From Ciona intestinalis (Eukaryota > Chordata > Ascidiacea > Phlebobranchia > Cionidae): a stretch of 64,000 nt of DNA. The translations under genes were made by a program, and so were the position numbers. The stretch is taken from NCBI RefSeq assembly GCF_000224145.3, contig NC_020168.2, positions 496,001 to 560,000 on the forward strand, in the 5' to 3' direction. This document shows, piece by piece, positions 21,292-32,029 of the stretch. The notes under the pieces are model-generated. The model worked only from the letters and a program-made list of their open reading frames with translations, had not been told where the DNA came from and ran no database searches. The number at the start of each line of letters is the position of its first letter. Position 1 is the first letter of the stretch.

Positions 21292-23768
21292 TCAATGCTT
21301 GCCACAAACCCATTTTAACTTGCAATCTATTAAAGATACCAATTCAGTGGCAGTTTTCCAAGAGCACTGACAAGCATAGGCCCTGCTACCTAAAAAGATA
21401 AATAATTATATTAGCAGGCTGCATGCACCCAAAGATACTACCTACCAGCTTTGTATATTAACTTGGTTGCAACTTTGTCAAAATCTGGCATATTATTACG
21501 TAGAAACAAGTAGTCAACACTGTTGTTCCATTTATAATCAATATATTGTTCGACGTGGAAATCACATCCAGTACAACGCAAGTAATCACAGCACCTAAGG
21601 AATAAAATATATTTAATAAACTCTATGCTCACACCAACGCACAATTATGAAATACTTATACTTTACAACAGTATTAAATTCAGCATCAGCGCTCTAAGAC
21701 CCTGTTTTATCCTCACACAGAAAGTTGTTATAACACAGGTGCACTATGGCATGCACCTCTGTAACCATGTAGGTGGTTGTATTCTTTCGTTTTTTCTGCA
21801 TGGCTTACGATTTGGACAACCCATTAATGATGATAATTGTCTTGGCAAATGCTGCCACCACACACTATGGTGGCCAAGAAAAAGTATCATTTATAGATGT
21901 AGCACTTAAAGCAGTGGTTCCCAAACTGTGGTACGCGAAGGTCTCCCAGGTGGTACCCAAGCAACTTATTAGGTTTACACCAAACAATCGCGAGGCGTTG
22001 CTTTACGCATGTACGAAGTATTCTTTGCAAACATCTCTATACTTTAATTCTGCACAACCTGAAAATGTATTTTAAGCACCTGCAGGCTAAATAATCAAGG
22101 GGACAATCGATATTATGAAGCAAATAACAGCCGTGTGAATTGTTATTATGTCTTCAATTGCCAGGTCAAACAATCGCTATTATGATGCAATAAAACCACG
22201 TGTGAATTCCTACTATCACGTAACAAATATGCTGCTTGGTTGAGGAAAACATCGTAAATATACAGCAGTGCTACTTCTGGAACATATTAAGATTGTTTGT
22301 TACCGCTTGTTGCCCTGTTTAATAGGCAAATTACATTTACTTTACACGTAACTATGAGAAAGGCAGTGCTAAGTTTGTGTTGTGTAAATTATCAAGCGAT
22401 CCAACTTTTTGGCCTGGAGGCTGGAGCCTTTAGTAATTAGTAATGTAGGTGGTACGAGAACACTACATAAACCCAAAAATGGTCTGCGAGTTAATAAAGT
22501 TTGGGAACCACTGACTTAAAGCATTAAATGAAGGACTATAAACCTCAACCAAGCCATAATTTATATAGTATATGAGTAATTTGACTATATGCATTACTAT
22601 TTGATGACTAACCTCTTAACAGACAAGCTACAATGTCCAGAGTTTGTTTTGCTTCCTCCAATATACAAGGTTGAACATCTGCAAAAAATTAATGCTAAAA
22701 CTACTAAGCAAAAATGAATTCATTTAAAAGAAATATTCTACTTTTTTGTTCTTGCTTTACTGGAGTGCGAATCAGATATTCTTGTTGTTGTTCTTGAAGA
22801 TTGCTGTGTAAAATAAATGGTGTTAGTGAGCATTATTTAAAACATGCATTATTTAGAACAACAAACAAACACATTTTTTGTTTTTTCTTAATCTTTGTAT
22901 GGCAGGGCAACAATAGTATTTATAAAACAGGTGTTTTGTTTTACACACCTTGTTTTTTCTCATATAGGTTACCATATAGGCAGCTATGCATGTAATTGTT
23001 TCTTGAGATTTTTTATAATATTTATAAAAATTGATTAATTTTGCGTGAATTACAAAATAAGATTTTCCTTAATAAACCTTGACAGTTCTTGTATATGTGG
23101 TTGGTTTAACACAATCATCTAGTCCTAATATTGCATCAATATCATCTTCCAAAGAGGACCTGAAGACATTATAATGTAAAAATAAATGGGTATATTGCCA
23201 TTGACAGAGACATAATACAGATGTATACAATACAAATACAACTTTTTTTTGCAAAAATAAATAGATATTGGAAGACATACTTACAGATGTATACAATACA
23301 AAGATTGGAAAATAATGAATTAAACTTGTATGTCCCCCTGTGGCAGACAAGGACAGTTGATTTGCGGGTGATCTTTTTAATTTGGACAACCTATTAGTGA
23401 CTACTGGGTAGAGCAATGTGTGTTAGTGTTAAAACTAAGAGAATCGGCCAACTCTGTCCCTGAGTCTTCCTATAGGACTCTGCCCACATAAAATAGATTA
23501 CTGATACATCCTAAACCAAAGCATGAGGGGAGTATAAACATGTGTTTATTAAAATATAATATATATATATATTATCATCAGTGATCGCTATAGGAATGCA
23601 CAATACCAATAAACTAAACTGCAATTCTGTTTAAATATAACGGGCATTTTATAAAAAAACTGTTTACCTCGTTTTTTCTTTCTTTGCATTGGATGTACTT
23701 TTTTTTTTCTGTGAATTTAATTGCAATGTTTTTTCAGCTTCATCTAAAAGGTCATCTATGTCATCCAT
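21292..23768 (-). CDS. CFAP418: CFAP418 (C8orf37) cilia/photoreceptor protein
   Basis: CFAP418 is a soluble protein at the ciliary base; in humans its loss causes retinal dystrophy. Six exons: 23668-23768, 23078-23159, 22742-22803, 22613-22678, 21446-21594 and 21292-21389; phases agree throughout (185 residues, human 207). The N-terminus has two acidic motifs ([10 protein letters not shown] and [13 protein letters not shown]) like the human MAEDLDELLDE and DDLDSLINEIL. The conserved C-terminal domain is clear: [33 protein letters not shown], then RAYACQCSW and a final WVCGKH identical to the human end. Its many cysteines may bind metal. Exon 3 is poorly conserved and was placed by splice sites and phase. 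Intron 4 carries a 602-base hAT-type element. Confidence 0.93.
21912..22513. mobile_element. Non-autonomous hAT-type element in CFAP418 intron 4
   Basis: The ends are CAGTGGTTCCCAAACT on the left and its inverse AGTTTGGGAACCACTG on the right (with one or two changes). An exact 8-base duplication ACTTAAAG flanks it (21904-21911 and 22514-22521). This end sequence and duplication length are classic for hAT elements. It is 602 bases long and encodes nothing. The clean flanks suggest a fairly young insertion. Confidence 0.9.
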
Positions 23769-23934
23769 TTCCTTGAATGCAAGAAATAAAATTACTTATA
23801 AAATCCTTAATTTGCTTTAAATTTAACAGCTTATGCAACAAATCAGTTCATGTTAAAAGTAGAATGAAAATATTTACGAAATTTCTTTGAATTTGTAAAA
23901 ACGAAAAAAAAACTTTTACGAAAGATTTAAAGAT

Positions 23935-25404
23935 TTACGAAAATTTTGAAGCAAACCCAGATTGACCAAAATAGGGTTTTGTTTTATACACTTTGGTAAA
24001 TTTATTGTTTCTCTCTTTTTCTTCCAACTTTCTCTTTCCAGATTCGAAATCAAGAATAATTTTTTCGTCGTAATCTACAGCCCATTTTCCAAGCTCAGTA
24101 AGACCACGGTGAAACCGGTTTGAGAGTGCACTGAAAGCTTTTACCCAATCATTATCTGTATCTCTTAAAGTTACCAGTATGTTAAACACATCTGTGAGGC
24201 AAAGATTTTTCCTAGCTCCAATTCCCCCCCATTTCAAATACAACTCTAAAGGAAACCGTTCACATTTTATTTTCTCGGAATGTGCTTTTGTCTTTGTCAA
24301 CCCAGCCTGGGGAATTTTGTCCACAAGCCCGGCCCAAATGTAAACTTTATCATGTTGAAACTCAGTCATGTATTCAGAAGCATCTGGAGTCAAATATATG
24401 AGACTTTCCGGGTTTATCAAAGGCTGCATGTCAAGGTAAGATTTTTCAGTAACATTGAGATAAGCTGAGTTATCGTTATTTCTGAAGAAATCTGTTTTAC
24501 TCCACGCACTTAACTCGTTGTCTTTCCTATGATTTGCCATAATAACATTAAATGGGTGACATAAACGACGATTATCAGCAATTACTTTCGATAGTTGCTT
24601 GTACATATCACCCACGTTTGAGTAGGTCTCAAAATCCATGTCAACAATCATTGGTTGTCCATGCTGCTGGGCTGTTATTAAACGTCTTTTATTAAAACGC
24701 ATCATAAGACTTGGTGAATAAAATGTCAGAAGTGTGTTTTTTGGTGAGGTGTGTTTTACCTTAACTGTATCCTCACTCTGGTTTTTCTGTTCTGATTTAT
24801 TAAAAACCTTCAATCGACTGTGCGACCAGTGTTTCATTAATTTTTTTATGGCGTTAAGAAAGTTTTTAGATTCATTTAAAGATTTTACACAAATTTTTAG
24901 ATCATCTTTACAATTATCATAATCCTGTTTCGTTGGAAAGTCAAATCTTCCAGGTATAACCAGTTGCAGGGCATACTGATACGCCAATTTTAATTCCAGG
25001 TCATCTGGTGTATGGCTATCTTCTTTATCCAACCACAATGAACTTATATCTTTGTTATACATCTTTACCAGTTCCCCATTCAACTCTTGTTGGTCTGCAA
25101 TACTTGAAATACCACTAAAATGAAATGAGCCATCCAACTGTTTGTTTGGTTTATTCAAATGCTTTGCAAGCTCCTTAATATAACTGGACTCTTTTACTCG
25201 CTCTGGTTTCATCAATTCTCTTGCCTTTTCTTCAAAATCCATGTATGACTCTGGTTCACCAGCGAACTTATTGTCGATTGGCTCAGCTTGTAAGCCATTT
25301 TCATTCTCAAATAAATCTGCTGGTAGTTTGATAGCAGTTCGGTTAACAGATGTCCGTGGTAATACGCGCTGAAGAAACGCTCGTGAAACAAGTTTAGCAA
25401 GCAT
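23935..25404 (-). CDS. TRMT10C: TRMT10C (mitochondrial RNase P subunit 1), intronless
   Basis: TRMT10C methylates position 9 of mitochondrial tRNAs and is a subunit of protein-only mitochondrial RNase P. One exon encodes 489 residues from the ATG at 25404 (upstream there is only a TTG). The N-terminus MLAKLVSRAFLQRVLPRTS is rich in arginine and lacks acidic residues, as expected for a mitochondrial targeting sequence. The C-terminal half is the SPOUT methyltransferase domain: PMIVDMDFE, FNVIMANHR, LIYLTPDAS, VYIWAGLVDK (with the conserved Asp), then ERFPLELYLKW and LCLTDVFNIL, matching human GALVDK, ERLPLDKYLQW and LTLDQMIRIL. It is longer than the human protein (403). It is divergent from RRS1 with about 780 bases between the start codons. 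Confidence 0.92.
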   Translation of the reverse strand: MLAKLVSRAFLQRVLPRTSVNRTAIKLPADLFENENGLQAEPIDNKFAGEPESYMDFEEKARELMKPERVKESSYIKELAKHLNKPNKQLDGSFHFSGISSIADQQELNGELVKMYNKDISSLWLDKEDSHTPDDLELKLAYQYALQLVIPGRFDFPTKQDYDNCKDDLKICVKSLNESKNFLNAIKKLMKHWSHSRLKVFNKSEQKNQSEDTVKVKHTSPKNTLLTFYSPSLMMRFNKRRLITAQQHGQPMIVDMDFETYSNVGDMYKQLSKVIADNRRLCHPFNVIMANHRKDNELSAWSKTDFFRNNDNSAYLNVTEKSYLDMQPLINPESLIYLTPDASEYMTEFQHDKVYIWAGLVDKIPQAGLTKTKAHSEKIKCERFPLELYLKWGGIGARKNLCLTDVFNILVTLRDTDNDWVKAFSALSNRFHRGLTELGKWAVDYDEKIILDFESGKRKLEEKERNNKFTKVYKTKPYFGQSGFASKFS

Positions 25405-26185
25405 AGTCAATAATTAAGCATGACCACTGTTACACAAAACAAAGATAGTATTAGTTTTATTAACATTTTATATATAAATATACTTAAGATTCAAGGTTTT
25501 TGGGTGTTATTATATAAATGCATTGGTTTAAATGTTAACACTGTGTTCTTTAATTTATTTTTCATTCATTAAATAAACACATTACTATATCTGAAAATGG
25601 AATAGTTATAAAATACCCAATAATGATATGGTCCCTATCACAACAATATAGAATAGACAACATTTCATAAATTCATCAAGTCCTGCATACACTATCTTAA
25701 TCTGACAAGATGTTATGTAGTTTAGTGTTCTAATTCTAAGTTCTGGGTAATATTATTTAAGAGATATAACAAACAAAATTACTACAGGTACATTGAAACA
25801 ATAATCTATTCGACCCAAAGTAAAAATTAAAGCGCAGCTAATGTCTAACGTTTGGCGCCTGAAATTAAATGGGCCCAGTCACAAAAATAATAGTGTTTTA
25901 CACTATATAGCAAACAATTACATATTTAAAAAAATAAAATCTGTTTTCGTGGGTTTTATACGTTTAGATAAAAAACTTAAATAGCATTTGATTATTTTAA
26001 CTGCTTACATTGCCGTCTCATCTATTAGGAGCAAAAATGGCGATGCATTTTTACCTTACTTTTATTAAAATTACTTGGGTAAATACATTTCACGTGTTTT
26101 CGTCCTGCGTGCGGGTTTTGTTTACAACTTTTAAAACCTATACCTAGCGTTGCATTAGCTGTTAGAGATCAAAATATCAAGTAAA
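25405..26185. promoter_or_regulatory. Divergent upstream region of TRMT10C and RRS1
   Basis: This 781-base stretch separates two start codons that point away from each other. Acceptor-like AGs lie close to both ATGs (tgtgtaacag on the minus strand for TRMT10C; gcattagctgttag for RRS1). No repeat or other gene is seen. Confidence 0.45.
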
Positions 26186-29100
26186 ATGGTCGTGCGAGCG
26201 GAGGCGTTGTTGCAGAAAATACAAAAAGAAGAGGAAGAAAAGCTTTTGTCGATTCAGGTTCCGAAAACCATCGACGTTGCGATTGACGCAGGAAATCTTC
26301 TTGCGTGCGATTCAAATCCTATTGACACAAAACAACTCCGGTATTTTTTTATTTTAATGTTCGAATATTTACTTGACATACTGTTAGACGTTTATGTACC
26401 GACAAAGTTGTATATATAGTACGGTGGGGCAAGATGGGACACGTTTCATTCTATTTTCTCGTCCCATTTGGTGGTAAACAAAGATCATTCAAAGAATTAT
26501 AAAACTGTATGCTCCTGCGTTCTAATAAACCGTTTTTAATTGTTTAAAACACGGCCAGGATATTTGGATATTATGTGCTAAAGGTCTCCAATCTTACCCA
26601 ACAGTGTATATATGTGGTAACTGAATAGCAGGCACAAGGTATATGAAACAAAACTCCAGTGTTATAAGGAATATCGTTCTTCCACTACCCTCGAATAATT
26701 TAATTACAGTTCATTCATTCTTGCACAGATCTGACAAAGAAAATTACCTAAAGAATCTCGCAAGGGAAGGAACACAATTGCTATTTAACGAAATATGGAA
26801 GGTATAAATGGTGTGATTACTGATTGGAAAACTTAAGCCGTTGACCAGTAAAAGTTTTGGTCTCAAAATTCTCCTTATGTCTCACTAATAACTACTGCAC
26901 CATATTAATTAAATGGCCTAAAGAATATTTTAGAGACAAATATTTTTACTGGTGATCAGCTAAAGGATAACCCATTCATATGGTTATAATAGATAAAAAA
27001 TAATTCATTCTTTTTTTACACGTAGTTACCAATTGAAAGAGTTCAAGATGCTGTAATAGCAAAGGTAAATAAACATTTGCCTAAAATGGGTCTGTATATT
27101 TCATGACATTTGTTTTAAAATTGTATTTACTGTTACAGGTGCCTGCGCCTACTACAGTGATACCCAGAGAAAAACCAGTAAGTTTCTACTTTATATTTTA
27201 AAGGCTATATTGTTCTATTGTACATGGGACCTACATCGTGGCACCCCATGGGACCTACATCGTGGCACCCCATGGGACCTACATCGTGGCACCCCATGGG
27301 ACCTGAGATTTAGCTTATTACTCCCATTCTTAAGCCCAAGGTGGAACAACCAATTTAATACCAGTTTACCATCGGGTTGACAATCAAAAGGATTATATAA
27401 CCACGTCTTTGAAATCAAATTACTTTTATTTACAGATTCCTAAAGCAAAGCCACCAACTAAATGGGAAGAATATGCAAAACTGAAGGTTTGAAATTCCTG
27501 AAGGATTTAAATGTTCGTTTTTTAACCTATTTTTATTTTGTTTCAGGGAATCAGAAAGTTAAAGAAAGGAAGAATGGTTTGGGATGATGAATCAAAAGTA
27601 TGTGTAATGTTATTTCTATAACCATAGCCTCCATACCTTGGGTGGCAGGGTTAGAAGGCCTACACTACAGGCCTACTCATGTACAGTGTCTATGATGGTT
27701 TTATTTCTATATAGATAGTGGCATAACAGTATACCTGGGGTAGCAGGGTTAGCAAGATGTTTTACACCGGATTATTCAGTCAACTTTTAAACCAATAAGT
27801 TTGATTTTTTCCTGCAAGTGCGTGTCTAACTATTCCTGCCCCTCTCCCCCCCCCCCCCCGGTATTTTTAAATGTTTAGCGCTTATATTTACAACAACTTA
27901 TAATATGATATTTGTTTTATTTTATTGTAGTCCTGGAAACCAAGATGGGGTTACAAACGAGCGAATGATGATACAAAAGAATGGGTGTTAGAAGTGCCAG
28001 CTAATGCAGGTGGGTTATTAGAATGACTTTTAAACACAAACGGAAAAAAGCAAAATGCTTGGGTGCACAAAACATTTTATCATCTGTTTTAACACAAACA
28101 TTATAACTCATATTTTTATTTATTGATATCCTTTGGTTAGCCAGTTAGCCTTTCCATTACAGCCTCATTTTAAATTCGGATTTTATTGAAGATTGTTTTA
28201 GCTTTAGATTAAAATTTTAAAATGCAATAAAGACATTATATGCTGTATATGAGCTGAAATAAATGTTTTTTTATGTTTGGTAAGACAACTTAACATTTTA
28301 AACTTTCTACAGATCCCAATGAAGATCAGTTTGAAAAGAAATTAAAAGAAAAGAAGGAAAGAGTGGCAAAGAATGAGCTGCAGAGATTACGTAATGTTGC
28401 TCGGAGAACTGGAAAGAAAGTTCCAGGTGTTGGAAGGACTGCTGTTGGACAAGAGAAACAATCTAAATTAGAAGTAATAATATATTATTTTTTAAGAGTA
28501 TTTTCTTTTTTTTTCGGATTCTTCTGTTTATTGAAAAAATTTGCTGAGATAGTTTCAGAAACATGATTATAATTTTAATTTGTGTCCGTTGTAAAGGTAC
28601 ATAAACATATATTTTATTTTATTTGGAATGAGCAGTATTTGTTTTTCTTACAATGCTTCACTTACAGCTTGAAGCTGCTTTCCATGTTTCAAAACAAGCA
28701 ACTGCATCTCTCGGTCGGTTTCAAGAAACTTTGGTTTGTTATTGTTAATATTAATGAATTGTTACCCAATATACATTAAAACATGAAACAATTTATCACC
28801 CACAAGTCATGGTAACTAGTAAGCGAGCACGAAGTGTGTAAAAAGGAACACTCATGTTATAATAACTGTTTTTTCTCCGACACGTAATAATAATGGAAAA
28901 TAAGTTTTCATTCATTTATTCCAAATACTTGATTACTTAAAACAAACTAAGAATGTGATGTGTACAAACAAAACCCCTTTTTTAAACAAAGTATATTCTT
29001 CTGATAAAAGCATTATATTAGTTTAATATTAATTGAAATGCAGTTCTGTCTACATGAGGAATTTAAATAGACCCTCAAGCTTGATTGCCAATCCATCGTT

Positions 29101-30485
29101 ATAATTTTAAATTCCTTATTCCTTACACTAAAATATTTTTAGAAAGGAGAAAAAAATGTTAAGAAACGTGGCCAGAAGCGAAAGGTAAGTACTTTCTATT
29201 TAGAGTTATTGGTTAAGGGTAAATGTGGTTGGCGCTTATTTTTATTGGTGCATGAAATTGAAAATTCAACTGGACACAACTTACTAGTGGGTTATTATTT
29301 ACTGTATTGTTGCTGTTTATCTAGCAGTTTAGACACTAGGATAGTCTGTATGTTGCAACATGACACCTAGAAACATATTTTACTTTTGTATTGTTGCTTG
29401 TTATTCATCATACTATATAGTCTGTTTTTTTTTGATAAATACTAACCAACTTAAAGTGAGCAGTACGACCTACCTTGGTATTGACAGCTTAACAATATTT
29501 GTAAATTTAAATTACTGTTAACCAAGTAATCGGAAACCTAACAAATTACCTAATATTTACTGTGATAATAAGTTTAACACGCATTATGTACATGCATAAG
29601 CGTTGCTTAGAAAACAATACAATAAACTATATATATTAGGGTGGGGGAAGATAAAACACCTTTTGCAGATAATATTCATACATCTTAATCGAGTTTTAAA
29701 CAATTAACAAAATGATGGTGAGAATACGGTTTACGATTCTTTAAATGATCTTTGTTTACTACCAAATGGGATAAGAAAATAGAGTGATAAGGTGTTTATT
29801 TTCCCCCACTCTACTATATGAACAATGACGCTTAAAAAACGTATATAAAAAACGAAAAATCTTGCGTTTTATTAAACCATCGTATAGGGGTGCATTATTC
29901 TCGTTTTATGCGTTTCAGCATCTACTTATTGAATTATTCTTTTTCTTTATTTGCTTTTGATTTATTTTAGTTTCTGTAGATTAGTTTTGTTTCATTTTTA
30001 GTTTGAAGCTGTTACTCAGAAGTGCAACACGGAAAAAGAGAAACAGTTGAGTATACTGAACCAAATGTACAAAAAGTCCCCACAGTTGAATCTCACCAAG
30101 GTAAGACTTGATCACATACCCTCTACATTACCATTAAAACCTCTAAACCCAACCACGCTTCCACGCAGGCCGTGAACAAAGAGATTCAGGACGGACAAGT
30201 AAAGTAAGTGATTGAAATATTCACATAGTAGTGTGGGGTACGTTGGGACACTGTGGGGTAAGGTGGAACACATTTTCGTAATATTTTCTCGTCTAATTTA
30301 GTAGTAAACAAAGAACATTGAAATATTTTTTAACCATGTCCTTAAGACTGCGCCTACGATAGTGTTAAATGTGCAAACTTTATTGGATTTCGTTTCCCAG
30401 GAATCCGAAAGCGGGTAAAAGAAAAAACACGAAACCAGCCAAGTCAAAAGCTGGTGGAAAACGTCCAACGCGGGGCAAACGTTGA
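26186..30485 (+). CDS. RRS1: RRS1 ribosome biogenesis regulator
   Basis: RRS1 works with RPF2 to bring the 5S RNP into the large ribosomal subunit in the nucleolus. Thirteen exons: 26186-26340, 26729-26801, 27026-27064, 27139-27177, 27436-27486, 27547-27597, 27931-28009, 28313-28473, 28668-28733, 29143-29184, 30002-30100, 30169-30203 and 30401-30485 (324 residues, human 365). Family blocks appear in order: AIDAGNLLACDSNPID, NLAREGTQLLFNEIW, LPIERVQDAV, PREKP, KWEEYAKLKGI, MVWDDES, WKPRWGYKRANDDTKEWL, DQFEKKLKEKKERVAKNELQ, ASLGRFQETL, GQKRKFEAV and a basic KGKR-like tail. Several exons are very short (35-51 bases). Introns hold a MITE (intron 1), a 24-base tandem repeat (intron 4), dispersed repeats (intron 6), a SINE tail (intron 9), and MITE pieces (introns 10 and 12). 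Human RRS1 is intronless, so the contrast with this window's retrogenes is striking. Confidence 0.94.
26415..26608. mobile_element. MITE in RRS1 intron 1
   Basis: The start is GGTGGGGCAAGATGGGACAC, the interior has 'gtcccatttggtggtaaacaaagatcattc' and a CACGGCCAGGATATTTGG block, and the end is 'ggtctccaatcttacccaac'. It belongs to the window's main MITE family. Confidence 0.8.
27223..27304 (+). repeat. 24-base tandem repeat in RRS1 intron 4
   Basis: Three exact units of CATGGGACCTACATCGTGG plus CACCC run head to tail (27223-27294), followed by a partial fourth. Identity between the units points to recent expansion. Confidence 0.95.
27635..27860 (+). repeat. Dispersed repeats and a C-run in RRS1 intron 6
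   Basis: Two copies of the GGGGTGGCAGGG repeat (near 27640 and 27725) are followed by a pyrimidine stretch with 14 or more consecutive C at about 27846-27860. The C-run is likely to vary between individuals. Confidence 0.55.
28800..28925 (+). repeat. SINE-like tail in RRS1 intron 9
   Basis: 'ggaacactcatgttataataactg' followed by 'ataagttttcattcattta' matches the tail of the SINE-like family seen near 1900 and 61690. Confidence 0.5.
29636..29818. mobile_element. MITE in RRS1 intron 10
   Basis: It runs from TTAGGGTGGGGGAAGATAAA to ATTTTCCCCCACTCTACTA, with the family interior (cataatcc-like block, 'actaccaaatgggataagaaaatag'). The copy is complete but diverged. Confidence 0.8.
30229..30345. 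mobile_element. MITE fragment in RRS1 intron 12
   Basis: Only one end and part of the interior are present (GTGTGGGGTACGTTGGGACA, then 'ctcgtctaatttagtagtaaacaaagaac'). The other end is missing. Confidence 0.65.
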
Positions 30486-30914
30486 TCGATGTTTAATTTG
30501 TTTGTAACAATTTTTCTTTCCGGTTAAGATGCTGTCATAAACGAAATACAAACAGTAAACACGCAATTGTGTATATGTTTTTTGCTTGTAACATAAATAT
30601 TGTACCAGATTAAAATATTACAGGGATGACGTGGCATGCCGTTTTCATTACGTTTTCGGTTTTTATAAGCCAATCTAACATTGCTTCAGAAACTTCTACT
30701 AACGGTTTTACGGGTTTACACACACAATCGATTTTACAGATCGAAAAACTCTCAATTTCGCGAACATGAATGATTTTATGTATTTATTAATATATCAAGT
30801 AAACTCAAATACTTTACACTGAACACGTATGATAGGGTGGGCACATAAATAAGATGCATAGCTGGATAAAGTCATTCCGATTAGAAAGCAGTAAATACAG
30901 TGTAATAATGCAGC
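30486..30914. other. Convergent 3' regions of RRS1 and the 31 kb gene
   Basis: No gene or recognised repeat. AT-rich with possible poly(A) signals for both neighbours. Confidence 0.45.
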
Positions 30915-31628
30915 CTATTTGTATTTCTTTTCTTGTGCAGACGAAGCATTTTCACTTGTAGTTGTTACTTTATCCGATTCGGTGTCTTTCTTTGTCGATT
31001 CAGTACCATTCTCTTCTTCGGTTTCTGATTTTTCTTCGGTTTCTGTTTTTTCTTTGGTTTCTGATTTATCTTTGATTTCCGATTTTTCTGACGACTTTTT
31101 ACCATTTTTATTCTCCGCCATGACCACCAATGTTTTCTCCAAGTTGTCTACTGCATTAGAAACCATAGCGCCAGAACCAGGAGCAACGATGTTCACAGCA
31201 GTGACGCTTGCCATTACAGTCAAATCCTTCAGTTTCCCCGTCGTAATAACACCTCCCAACAGCTTGCGATCTCTCCAGCTCTCTTGTTCTTCGCCAACCG
31301 TAAATTGCTTCACAACTTTTGCCGCCTTTCCAGTTTTCTTCACACCAGTTTTAAGTTTATCCCCAATGTTTGCCACGGACTCTCCGTCAGGTGTAGGCAC
31401 GACTTCCGTCACCTTCTTAACCGCTTTAAGAGGAGAAGTAAATATCTTTTTAGAAATCTTCAAAGGACTCTGTTTTGCAACTTTCACATTTTCCTCAACA
31501 GCAATGCTTGTTGTTGCAAGTTCCGCTTCAATGGCATTCAATCCATTTGTTTCTGTTGATTCTGAAACCTTACTCGTTTCTTCACTTTGTCGGTTAGAAA
31601 TAACTTGAACGTCTTGGATTTCGGGCAT
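30915..31628 (-). CDS. Lys/Glu-rich protein with APGSG block, paralogue A
   Basis: I do not recognise a named family. Single exon, 237 residues. A basic N-terminal half (KISKKIFTSPLKAVKKV) leads into a conserved block at about 97-168 that contains SWRDRKLLGGVITTGKL and NIVAPGSGAMVSNAV, then LEKTL. The C-terminal 65 residues are low-complexity Lys/Glu/Ser/Thr (KSETKEKTETEEKSE). The block is shared, almost without gaps, with the next gene upstream on the same strand (32030-32920), so the two are paralogues. The block is moderately hydrophobic but has no obvious membrane helix or signal peptide. The opposite strand is also open for 229 codons, an effect of the low-complexity composition. The sequence shows that it is a conserved coding pair, but not what it does. 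Confidence 0.8.
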   Translation of the reverse strand: MPEIQDVQVISNRQSEETSKVSESTETNGLNAIEAELATTSIAVEENVKVAKQSPLKISKKIFTSPLKAVKKVTEVVPTPDGESVANIGDKLKTGVKKTGKAAKVVKQFTVGEEQESWRDRKLLGGVITTGKLKDLTVMASVTAVNIVAPGSGAMVSNAVDNLEKTLVVMAENKNGKKSSEKSEIKDKSETKEKTETEEKSETEEENGTESTKKDTESDKVTTTSENASSAQEKKYK

Positions 31629-32029
31629 AGTAATGTTATAGCGTAATATCTTTTCTATACTGTTGCCTATGCTTGGGTACTTGCTTAGAATTTAAATCTA
31701 CCGTGTTTGATGCTTGCTTTATATTGTTAAACCGCTGGACGGTATTTACGTATGTCGGGTTATCGAGAAGACAAGCATGATAGATGTATGACGCTTTCCG
31801 TTACAAACAAATTGATTAATACACAAATTGTATTGATTACGCAAATAGACCTCGTCTAAAACGTGGTTTATACTACCATTAGTTCACGTACAGGTCATGT
31901 TACATTTATTAACTCTGAATGAACCGAAGGTCATAGACGTGAAAAATGCTATTAAGCCCAAGGTAAAAGGGCATCGAAGTCAAACACGGAATATTTAACA
32001 ACACACTGTTATGAAAAGATGTCAAACGT
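31629..32029. other. Spacer between the two paralogues
   Basis: About 400 bases with no repeat or gene seen. It must hold the promoter of paralogue A and the 3' end of paralogue B. Confidence 0.45.

Noticed and set aside
21773-22075. A 100-codon open frame on the plus strand
   Set aside because: It straddles the end of the hAT-type element and CFAP418 intron sequence and is not a gene.
27223-27304. Short regular repeats that might suggest a CRISPR array
   Set aside because: The units are directly contiguous with no unique spacers, in an intron of an animal gene. It is a minisatellite.
30919-31608. A 229-codon open frame on the plus strand
   Set aside because: It is the antisense of paralogue A, open because of the Lys/Glu/Ser/Thr-rich composition. 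The minus-strand frame has the block shared with paralogue B.
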